64,000 nucleotides of DNA. It comes from Paralithodes platypus (taxonomy: Eukaryota; Arthropoda; Malacostraca; Decapoda; Lithodidae). This document shows positions 43,164-52,848 of the stretch, in pieces. The notes under the pieces were generated by a model, which was given only the letters and a program-made list of their open reading frames with translations, had not been told where the DNA came from and ran no database searches. The first letter of the stretch is position 1. Each line of letters starts with the position of its first letter. Where the stretch lies: positions 41,863,600-41,927,599 of the forward strand of contig CM064523.1 in NCBI GenBank assembly GCA_032716605.1. The letters run 5' to 3'. The translations under genes were made by a program, and so were the position numbers.

Positions 43164-45885
43164 ATGTCGAACGACGGATCAATGTACAGTGAGGACACAG
43201 TAAGGGAAGCAGACTCTGACGTGCAGCAGCGGGCTTTGTTAGATGACATTAGAGTTATAGCTAGTGAAGGAGGATGCAAGGAAGTTTCTGGAGATACCTA
43301 TTACTGCTGACCGGGTGTCGGGGATTGATCGGTATGGTCTCCAGTGTTTGGCCACGGTCATGGGGCATGTGGGCACTAGCAGCATGTCGAGAGGTGACCT
43401 GGTGGCCTGTGTGCTCGGCGGGGTGCGTGGGGCTTCGGGTGGAGCGGGAGCTGGGGCACCTTCGACCCAGCCCCCATTCCACTCGATTCCTACCATGGCG
43501 CCCTCTCGGGCTCCGGAGCCGGGTACGTTCCCGCAGGCCGATAGTCACTGGCAGCGTGGTTTGTCACAGGGTGGGTCTCCAATTGTTGCATCTCCTCCTC
43601 CTCAAGGTTTAACTGCAAATATGCTCTTCCAGCTTGAGATGGCTAAGGTGCAGCTGCAGCAGAAGCGGGAATCTGAGCAGCAGCAGCGGGAGTTTGAGAT
43701 GGCTAAGATTCAGGCTGAGGAGAGAAGGGCCAGATATGAGAGTGAGCTCGAGCAACGAAAGCATGAGGCTGAGCTCGAGCAACGGCAGCGAGAGTATGAG
43801 ACTGAGGAGAGAAAGGCGAAGTACTGTGCAGACATAGATCTTGAGAAGTCTAGGGTGGAGTCGACAGGGCAGCGTCTCGGTTCTGGGAATCGAGGCCTTG
43901 ATCAGTCGTTATCGCACCTGCTCAAGTTGGTCCCTGTATTTGATGAGTCGGGTGTCACTGAATTTTTTATGCGTTTCGAGAAGAAGTGCGGGGAGCACCA
44001 ATGGCCCGAGGTTAAGTGGGCAGCCCTTGTTTCCTCTAGATTGGTTGGCAAAGGACTCAAGGCATATGATGCGTTGCCCTTGGAGTCGTGCATCGATTAC
44101 GAGGTATTGAAGGAGGCTGTCCTGCGGGCATATGAGTTACAACCAGAGACGTACAGATTGAAGTTCCGGGGTGTAACGAAGGGTCGTGAGTGCACCTTTC
44201 TTGAGCATGCCCGGGATCTGTCCGATGCATTTAGAAACTGGCTGCGTTCTGAGAAGGTATCAACGTTTGAGGAGTTGAAACAGCTGATGCTTCTAGAACA
44301 ATTTTTTAAGTGTACGGGCAGCGATCTGACGTTGAATCTTAAAGAGAAAAACCCAAGAACTCTTCAGGAGGCAGCTGAGATGGCTGACCTTCGGATATCA
44401 CTGATTCGTGGGTGCGGGTCTGCACAACGGAACGATGCAGGTAACAAGGGGCGCAACACTCCACCCCCCCGAGTCAGTGATACACCAAATATCCATTACA
44501 ACAAGAGCAACGATACTAAATCTGACCATAAACCTAATACAGTTCCGTTTAAGAAGGGTCAGGGCCCTTCCCCACCTCAAGGGAAGCCCAAGGGGGAGTT
44601 AGAGTGTTTTCATTGTCATGAGAGGGGCCATTTTGCAAAAGCCTGTCCAAGCAAGCTACCTAATGCAGTCGTGTCTTTGGCTTGCAACATTGGGGTGTCC
44701 CCGAAGTCGTCTGAGTTTGCCAGGGGTATAACGTCAGAGGCTGGGACACAGCCAGTGGAGAAGAATCCGGAAGGCTCGAACCCTGTCCGCGATGTCTTTT
44801 GTGACCATCGAGGGCATGGCTGCGTTAGGTGGGCTGGTAAGAAGCATGGAGTTGAGCTGTTGCGAGACACGGGTGCCTCTCAGACTTTAATGAAGAACTT
44901 TACTGGTAGACCAATAAACGCGGCACGGGTGGTTGTTGTGCTGGGTATCAATGCTGTCAAGTCATACCCGTTAGTCAGGATGGAACTGGAGGTGGATGGT
45001 GTGACACGAGAGTTGGATGTGGGTGTTGTGGAGAACTTGCCTGTTGGGGGCGTCGACCTCCTTCTCGGCAACGACTTTGCGGTACCTACTTCTGAGGTTT
45101 CGCCCTTAGTCGTTGCCGAGAAGCCGGCCGACGTGAGTAGGGAGGAACAGGAGTGGGTAGAGAAATGTCAAGTACAACCTATGGCGTGCGTTGTTACAAG
45201 ACCTCTTGCATCCAAAGTGTCACAGCCTATTCCTCAGTCTTCTGATCAACGGAGGAACAGTTGGAAGAAGATGGCTAATGTTGGTAACAGTTTGAAGAGT
45301 TTAGTACCAGCGGCTCTTCTTGGCAACTCAGTATTGGCACCATTGTTGGAGTCTGGAGAAGACCCAGGACCTGTCACAGCTAGTGAGGAGGTAGGGCAGG
45401 AAGAGACTCCGAGGCAGCAACGTTACACACGGAGAGAAAAAAGGGTTGCTCAGTTTGATATTGGGGGAGGACTTGGGTTGCTTCGGAAGCATCTAGACAG
45501 GTTGGTTCCCTCAGATATTTGTAAACTGCAGTTGGAGGATCCGGAAGTTCAGAAGTGTGGTAATGGTGCTGTCGAGATCAAACACGAGGACGGGGAAACA
45601 TGCCATGTGAACCTGTTGGAGGAGTTTGTGAGGCAACCACCTGAGCAGCCTACTGTCCCTGCGTTGGTCTGCAGCGGCCAAGGTGGAAAAGGAGAGGGGG
45701 GCAGTAGGGCACAGGTGGAGGAGAGTAGGGATTATCATGTCTCGGCGGAGCAGTGGGCGGGGGACACGAGTCTGGTGGCTGTGGAAGCACTAGAGCACCT
45801 GCCTGAGCAGCAGTGTGCAGCGCTCCAGCACCAGCTCGGTTCATACCCCACTGGTCGTGCCGATCCCCTGAGCCTCACAACTTAG
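43164..45885 (+). pseudogene. gag-pro: Gypsy B gag and protease with SCAN-like domain and zinc knuckle
   Basis: ATG at 43164 starts MSNDGSMYSEDTV. A one-base shift near 43260-43300 moves into the long frame that is open from 43264 to 45885 (its first codon is GTG, not a true start). Counting from 43264: Q/E/R-rich coiled coil at about residues 123-205; capsid region from about 230; SCAN-like block YRLKFRG, FRNWLRSEKVSTFEELKQLM, LLEQFF (about 298-365); zinc knuckle CFHCHERGHFAKAC (about 448); protease LLRDTGASQTLM (about 531) and GVDLLLGNDFA. The last 200 residues are degenerate and carry CHVNLLEEF, similar to the end of integrase GPY/F modules. Confidence 0.85.
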
Positions 45886-45888
45886 GCG

Positions 45889-47107
45889 GTGCAAGATGTT
45901 CCGCGGTCAGGTCACGTGAATGTTGAGAGACCGTTAGCCTCGTTGTTTCGGTGGTTCAAGGTGGGCGACGAGGCTTGGACATGGTTGTCAGGTCAAGGTC
46001 GACCCATGGCTGCCAAGGGTGGTGGTCAAAAGGAGGACTTTGAGCAGATTGGTGAGGTTGGCTGTAGAAGTGCCCGGTCGTCGCATAGCCTCCCAATGCT
46101 GCTCTAGTCGAATGCAACAGCCCTACCATAGACCGACTGTATCTGGCCATGTCGCTAAAAGCGGTGATGCTGTGCAGGCAGATGTAGTCGTAAGGAGTGC
46201 GGGGGTGCGCATGTGCGGTATCGGTGGGGAAGCCTTAGCAATTGTGAACTATGGGAGTGACTGCACAGATGGTACTGATTGTCCCTCTCATGACCTGGCT
46301 GTTCTAGGGACGAAGGTGGAGAAGGAGGGAGACTACAGGTTAGAAGCTGCGGTCTCAGCTGGGTTGTGGGAGGGCACTAGGCATGTTCTGCAAGATAAGT
46401 TGTTTTTTAGGCTGTGGCAGTGCATCAGCATGTTTGTTGCTTCTCCAGGCCTGATGTACGGGGTAGAATACGACATGGAGGCTGAAGACAGTGCGAGGCT
46501 CAGTTTAATTCCCTACCGTATAAATCCTGCTAAAAAGCCGGTTGTGAAAACAGAGCTAGATGACATGTGGAAAAAGGGTCTGAGGGATAAAGGATATTGT
46601 GAGTGGTCGTTGCCAGTGAGTTTGCAACCGGAGTTAAGTGGCAAGATCAGTGTGTGTGCATTATCCCTGACAGACACCTATCCATTGCCCAAGGGTCTGA
46701 GGGATAAGGAATGTCGTCAGTGGCCGTTGCCTGTAACTTGGCAACCTGTGTTAAGTGGCAAGATCAGTGAGTGTGTTGATTGCGAGAGTGTGTGTGCATT
46801 ATCCCTGACAGACGCCTATACCTTATCGAGAGTTGACGACACCATAGACCGCCTTGGGGCTGCATCGCCTATCACGAAGGTAGAACTAGTGAAAGGTTAT
46901 TGGCAGGCCCCGTTGCCGGAAAGAGCGAAGAGAAATGCCAGTCTGGTGATGAACTGGGCAGTTTATCAGTGCCAGGTGTTGTTTTGCTGCCGGGACACAA
47001 GTTGGATGTGTGGCATGCTAAGGGCACTGATAATGTTTTGGCTGATTGTTTGTCACGGGAGGGTTTGTTTGCAGGAGAACCCTCGCCGTTCAGTCAGTGT
47101 GTGTTGA
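45889..47107 (+). pseudogene. pol: Gypsy B pol remnant: integrase end, RT N-terminus, RNase H end
   Basis: 45889-46107 reads FKVGDEAWTWL, resembling the start of an integrase GPY/F module. From about 46510 come RT fingers: SLIPYRINPAKKPVVKTELD, a tandemly duplicated block (KGLRDKGYCEWSLPVSLQPE and KGLRDKECRQWPLPVTWQP), then LVKGYWQAPLPERAKRN. A phase change near 46930-47000 leads to LDVWHAKGTDNVLADCLSR, the end of RNase H (about 47005-47060), and a stop at 47118. The palm with the YxDD box and most of RNase H are gone. Nothing follows RNase H except the LTR. Confidence 0.78.
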
Positions 47108-47136
47108 GAGTGGAGTAAAATTGGCTTGCCCCTGTA

Positions 47137-48525
47137 AGTGCAGGGGTCCCGAGGAGTTCCTTCCTCAGAGCTTTCCTGACTAGCATACCCTTCACATGTC
47201 CCTTGCCCCCCTGTCTCCCGACTTCTACCTATAGAGCACTTTCTCCCTCTCTCAACTTCTTACCTCTCATTCTTCTACTCTATTTAATATCATAACTTCC
47301 CTTTGGTTCTGCACGATTTCATATATCGGCCATCGTATTATATGCTGAAGCTCTCAGATAACACATGTTTAGTTAGGCATTTTGGAAGGGTTACCATTTT
47401 TTGTCTGTAGAGGTTTGACACACTCACGGTGTCTCCCTTCCTGTATCTTGGTGGTCTGCTGGGGGATTTAATGCTAGACTGGGATAAGGCTACTGGTGTT
47501 GTGATTTCCGATGTGTACTAGATTTTGTTGAACCTGTACAATCGCACCGGAGACGTGGGAAGCCTAGGTGGTCTTTCTGACTGTGTACCTTGTGAGTTTA
47601 GCGCTGTGTTGCGAGTGAGGGCTTTTGCCTCTGCCACCCAACACTGTGCTAACTCGTTTGCTTTGACTTTGAGAGGGTCGCCAGGAGAGAACCAGATACT
47701 AGCGATCTGGATCTCTCAAGAGAGCACCCCGTCAATTAACGTAATTTGGCCGCACAGCCTTAAGGACTTCGCTAGGCTACGAGCCGCTTGCTCAGCCATT
47801 GTTTCCTAGCCTACTACGTCCCAGCTAGACTTTATTCGCCTAGCAGACACCAGGTTTAGATTATAAACTCTTTCTGTTATGTATGCATTATTATTCACGG
47901 CATTTATTAGTCTAGGTTGTTGTTGAGTTGCACAACCCTAGTAGACTGTTTCGTTGATGAGGAAGTACTTCTTTTGCTGTTTTAGTTCCTACTATTGCGC
48001 AGTTATTATTCCCGTGCCAGTTAACCCTATATGTCCTTACAATTGTCATATCCTGTTCCTGCTTTATACTACAGTTCAAAATCCGATACGATCATCTTAC
48101 CCCAGCATCAGACTTTCTTCAGAAGATTCCTGCTCGATGCTTTGGGACTTTCGTTCACTTTCTTTAGTATAGGAGTGACAGTTCATTATTGTTTAGAGTA
48201 ACTTTAAATATACCTTCTTCTAGTTTGCATTAAATCATTGCAGTGATTTAATTAAGATCTCTATCTTTTCCTAGTATACCTTATTACCGTAATTATATGT
48301 TGTTGTGATCAGGCTGTATCAGAGATCATCAGCCTGTAGTAGTAGTGCACTTATACTGAGTTATAGGATACCCCGTTATCGCAGATTTAACTCTGGAGGG
48401 TATAGGTGTTTTTGTGCGCCGGCATTATAAGTTCAGGGGTTGGATCTAGTGTTACCGTTGTGGCTGTGTGCTTTCCTAGTCCAATGATTAAGAGCCCTTG
48501 TTTTATACGAGCCCCGGTCGTAACA
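47137..48525 (+). repeat. 3' LTR of gypsy B, 5'-truncated
   Basis: Matches 5' LTR from about 41022 onward (GGGGTCCCGAGGAG...) and ends CGTAACA at 48525, followed by the GTAT duplication. The first ~440 LTR bases and the polypurine tract are missing, a deletion after insertion. Confidence 0.9.
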
Positions 48526-48529
48526 GTAT

Positions 48530-48977
48530 GTCGTGTAAATGTCCAGTTTTAGTGCAACTTTACAAATGAATATCTACATAACATGTAATTAATAATATAT
48601 ATTCAAAATTACATTTACATTCTTGTTGTGTTGCTTGGAGTTTTACAGCTTGCATCATATATAAGTATTTCTATAGTGTAAATGTATATTTGATATTTTC
48701 CTCTTGCATTTATATATCTGTTTTATTTTAAATAATTTACAAGTGTTTTTATCAACATTAATTCACTCTTAAAAACGTTCCCTTTTTAATCTTACGCCCC
48801 CTCATTATGCAGACTCTCCCTAACTTTGGTAACACTGCAGACAAGCCAGGTGCACAGATATCAAGGAGTATTTAATAAGGAATATCCTATGGGGCCTTTT
48901 GCTTATAATATTGTGCCCCACGATAATGCTGACACCCGTAGTTCACGCGAGGAAATAACCACTCTGTCCTCTTTCCT
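48530..48977. other. No feature recognised
   Basis: AT-rich DNA after gypsy B with no frame, repeat or RNA gene that I can support. Confidence 0.5.
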
Positions 48978-48981
48978 TTAA

Positions 48982-49448
48982 CACCTAACGAGCGGCCTAG
49001 GTGGTAAATAATATGTAGCCACCAGCGGGGTGTTTTTACCCAAAATAGGGCCGTTTACGTGATAATTTTCATGCCTAAATAAGACCCAGAGTGTAAAACA
49101 AGTATCTATCCCTGAATGGGCATAAACAGAGCTTTCCAATGACACCACAACGATCCTAGTTTTCTTGCAACAACCGCACAACACGAGTGCAAAAACCATG
49201 TAATTCGGTACTTTCCCCATACAATTCACTATGTAGCGAGTGTGAGAGGGTGGAGGAGGGTGGGATTCATGTCAGTTGGTCCACCGCGGTGGTCTGGAGC
49301 AGTCATACGCTCGCTACTCTCCTGCCACTACTTGTCTCTCTCTCTCAGCAACATTACGCGCTGAAATTGCCACACGACTTATGTTGTGAGCCGCCACATA
49401 GTCCAAATTTCTTTCACTCGACATATGATGCGCGCCGCCAGATAAGGA
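48982..49448 (-). mobile_element. MITE T2 copy 2 (467 bp, TTAA duplication)
   Basis: TTAA at 48978-48981 and 49449-49452. Inverted relative to 27279-27758 and similar throughout (for example the CCACCGCGGTGGTCTGGAGC region near 49281). Left end CACCTAACGAGCGGCC. Two unlinked copies with the same limits and TTAA duplications confirm it as a mobile family. Confidence 0.87.
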
Positions 49449-49452
49449 TTAA

Positions 49453-51294
49453 TTTTCTTTGGTTGGATACCAGGTGAGTGACTGGAAGGCAAGGGGCGTT
49501 GGTACTGGAGGGTTGGGAGTGTTGCAAGTCCTAAAATAAGGCATCGGAAACAGCCACTTGGCTACTCTTCCAGGTATCACACCTCTCGCTCACTTGCCCC
49601 TCATGATGTTCTATCCTCGTTGCTTTGAGCTCGCTTCAAAACAAAGGATTGTACCAATGCGTCTCCCTTCGACCTTTCAAATATATTTGAATTTACTATG
49701 TTTAATAGTAATGAATGTTACCATACAAAACTATACTATTTGAGATATAATTTACTAACATTATGTTGAGCATTATTGCTTAATACTAGAATTACCCATA
49801 TATCGTGGCCATTCCTTAGTCACGATAATTGTATTATATTTAGTTGCTCCGTATGTGTGCGTGTTTGCTATATATATAGTATAATACATTACTTTCAGTA
49901 TTTACTTGTTTGACCCCGTTTCATTTTTATATCATGATTCTGTGCATCTACCGTTACTTTTTCCTTATGTATAGGTATTTGTTCATATTTTCGTCTTGTC
50001 CTCGTTTTTTCCTTCCCAACACCCTTTACCCTCAATTACTCCTTTTACTGCACACTCTTCCCTTCAATCCCGCTCTTCTACCCACCTGTCTTAATATTTT
50101 ATATAATTTAACTTTGTAATATTAGTTTAAGGTTGAATTAAAGGAATTACCATATTATATTAGCTGACGGAGGTTGATCGGTTTATGGTGAAAGCTATTT
50201 GGGACTAGAACATTATTTTACAACATAAAGATTTTAGTGAATTCCACTGGGTGGTATAATCAGATGATAAGTACTGCCACGGTTGCATGGTATATATTTT
50301 CAGTAATTGATTGACTGATCAATTGTATTTTTTTCTGATACATTTTGAGATATAATTAAGAATTATACACAGTAATTTATACTACCATATATTATGTAAA
50401 ACTGTAGTCCAAAGCACTGGAGAATGTTCCAGTTCCGGATAGAAATTTCACCAAAGCTCCAAAGATAAACGAAAGTTGGTGATAATCCAGCTTCAGAACA
50501 ACATTGAAAACAAAAGGCGGAAATAAATGTGCCAAATACAAGTACTTAGGAGGATTGAGAGTAAAGTAGCGCATAAAATCTGCAGAGAGGAAGGACTTCC
50601 GTGAATAAGTTAGCTGGTAAATGGCGCCTTAGTTCACGGACTCCACCACAATAACACATACTTTACGTTCAAGTCCTGACGTACATTGCTGGTAACGGCC
50701 TACCGCGCTATTTATGGATAGCGTCTTCCCTTCCTACCCAGGAATCGGGCGCCGCACTCCGGTGTGAAGATTTTTCCAATAGCCCTGGTTGTTTACCGTC
50801 TTCCTTGAACAAGGATATGGGTAATAGTCTTTATTGGCTGCTACAGAGCTATTGATTCTCGGAGGAGAGTAACTGCAATTAATGAAAGACCTGAGATTAA
50901 TACTATTATTATTATATATACCGTATGTATTCATCGTTTTAATCTTATCCAAGCTTAACCCAGAACGCTTCTAAAATTGTTTGATTTATTGTTTCATTCT
51001 TTTTCAAAATTAACACAACATTCTTTTATTCATAAGATTGAATATTGCTCGCAAGTTGAGCACATATTGCTAGTAAAAGCATTGGTCATAAATATAAGTA
51101 TGCTATTGGAATTGTTCACTTTTACCTGGAGAAATATTCCTGTAATCATGTTATAAAGTAAAGATACAAATAGTTTCGTTTTTGAGTTTTGCAATATATG
51201 TACTACAACAGGTTTAATTTAGTGACACAATAAATCATATTGAAGCATGTTGTTGAGAAAAATAGACTACGCGAGTGTATTTGATTAGTGATCA
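49453..51294. other. Mostly unassigned; one orphan minisatellite unit
   Basis: At about 49459-49520 a diverged unit of the 72 bp minisatellite (TTGGATACCAGGTGAGTG ... GGGTTGGGAGTG). The rest is AT-rich without a credible frame; a short polyG/C-balanced stretch at 50700-50870 is not recognised. Confidence 0.5.
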
Positions 51295-51311
51295 AAACAT
51301 AATAATGAGTA

Positions 51312-51875
51312 TTGAGTATACAGTATATCACAAATACACGTGAGCCACTAAATGTTTCATAGCCGACACTTTAATCAAATACACCACGGCAGTCTAAAAG
51401 ACACTCAACCCTCTATCCTATTTATGTTAGGGAGAAGGGAAACCCACTAGGCGAATATATTTCAATTCATACCTAGTCGTAGGATCCATATTCCAGAATA
51501 CCATACAAGGATTTCTGAGTGTCCCGACGCAACTCGGGCCGAAATTGATTTAATTTAATTCTAACTCACCAAGCATGAGAGTTACAAATGATATATACTC
51601 AATATTTGTAACTCTCATGCTTGGTGGGTTAGAATTAAATGAAATCAATTTCGGCCCGAGTTGCATCGGGACACTCAGAAATTCTTGTATGGTATTCTGG
51701 AATATGGATCCTACGACTAGGTATGAATTGAAATATATTCGCCTAGTAGGTTTCCCTTCTCCCTAACATAAATAGGATAGAGGGTTGAGTGTCTTTTAGA
51801 CTGCCGTGGTGTAGTTGATTAAAGCGTCTGCTATCGTCCTGACGGTCGGCGGTTCGAACCCCACTGAGAGATTAG
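51312..51875 (+). mobile_element. Palindromic tRNA-like element with 17 bp target duplication
   Basis: Flanked by AAACATAATAATGAGTA at 51295-51311 and 51876-51892 (17 of 17). The interior is two ~229-base inverted arms (51361-51589 and 51604-51832) around a 14-base spacer. The right arm runs into a tRNA-like segment at 51803-51866 whose first half (A-box part) is also present, inverted, in the left arm. No open frame of note. A 17 bp duplication points to LINE-type integration of an RNA, so this could be a fold-back SINE. Confidence 0.8.
51803..51866 (+). other. tRNA-like segment (SINE head), not a functional tRNA gene
   Basis: A-box-like TGGTGTAGTTGATTAAAGCG at 51807 and a B box GGTTCGAACCC at 51851-51861, spaced as in tRNA genes. 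The acceptor ends GCCGTGG and CCACTGAG pair only over about four bases and the T stem is poor. It is best read as a tRNA-derived internal pol III promoter. Confidence 0.6.
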
Positions 51876-51892
51876 AAACATAATAATGAGTA

Positions 51893-52334
51893 ATTTACAG
51901 CAACATAGTATAGAGGCATAATAGTTTAAGGGGAGTTTTTTCTAGACCCCCTTCTCCCTCAAGTTTAGCCCCATTATTTTGTAGATTTTAAGACATTCGG
52001 CGCATTAGTTGGACAAATTAAGATCTTTCACCCGTTTGAAGAGGAACCAGCCTTTTGCCTGGACATTTTTCTAACAACAAATGGTACAGATTGATCTCGA
52101 GTCTCCAGGGGGTCTTGTTATTATTATTAGTATTATTATTTTATTTATTTATTTTATTTTTTTTTGTTTTGCCTCGGGAGCAAAATAAAAGCATCCCATT
52201 AAGGCACTGATTTGGGCCACTATAAGCCCTGGAATATCATAAACAAATCTACGAAAACGTAATATTAGTACAATATTCATAATATGATGATATAAGATAT
52301 GGATTTCGTGAGGTCACGTACGCATATTATATTT

Positions 52335-52340
<6 letters not shown>
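51893..52340. other. Unassigned, with a diverged repeat shared with 62190-62330
   Basis: 51930-52030 (GACCCCCTTCTCCCTCAAGTT ... GCGCATTAGTTGGACAAATT region) is a diverged inverted match to about 62200-62325. TTATTATTA-rich sequence follows. No frame. Confidence 0.5.
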
Positions 52341-52405
<65 letters not shown>

Positions 52406-52414
52406 TGTTATATG

Positions 52415-52450
<36 letters not shown>

Positions 52451-52463
52451 TATATACAGTATA

Positions 52464-52508
<45 letters not shown>
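52341..52508. repeat. (TA)n microsatellite
   Basis: Long interrupted TA run joined to the end of repeat R copy 2. Confidence 0.95.
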
Positions 52509-52511
<3 letters not shown>

Positions 52512-52809
52512 CATCTCAAGATTATACTATTTACTATAAAATCATTATAACCATCGTTCATATAATTTTAAGATAATCTACTTGCTATGAATGATATTAT
52601 GTAAGCAACTATACATGAGAGGGGGTAATCATTGTAACTCTTTGTAACTTCCCCCTACTAAAACCAATGACTCAGGTTCCTTTCCCACACTATTAAGCCT
52701 ACTATAGCACCTTGATGTCACCCAAGCATCTGATCGTATGACCAATGACGGTCACGTGGCTGTGAGGTGTTTCGAGGTTGCCAAAGCAGGTGAGAGGTGT
52801 GGAGAGGTA
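52509..52809 (-). repeat. Repeat R copy 2, distal part
   Basis: Inverted match to about 36150-36456. Continues at 58139-58560 after the inserted LINE; together 723 bases against 730 in copy 1. Confidence 0.8.
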
Positions 52810-52848
52810 CCTTACCTTTTGATACCTTTTGATGTGTTCGCCACTCTT

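Larger units (their letters stand above)
40581..48525 (+). mobile_element. Gypsy B: Gmr1-like, non-autonomous Ty3/gypsy element
   Basis: GTAT at 40577-40580 and 48526-48529 is the target duplication. The 5' LTR is 40581-42939 (enlarged by a retroposon), PBS 42942-42953, gag and protease 43164-45885, pol remnant 45889-47107, and a 3' LTR lacking its first ~440 bases, 47137-48525. Gag has a SCAN-like capsid region, and RNase H is the last pol domain, with integrase-like traces before RT. This fits the Gmr1-like group, the group from which the vertebrate SCAN domain is thought to derive (Emerson and Thomas). RT palm and integrase core are absent. Confidence 0.85.

Noticed and set aside
43264..43612. 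Short alternative frame overlapping the start of gypsy B gag
   Set aside because: Shadow frame; the gag frame has coiled-coil, SCAN-like, zinc knuckle and protease motifs.
51803..51866. A functional tRNA gene
   Set aside because: Acceptor and T stems do not pair well and the segment is part of a palindromic mobile unit; read as a SINE-type head.
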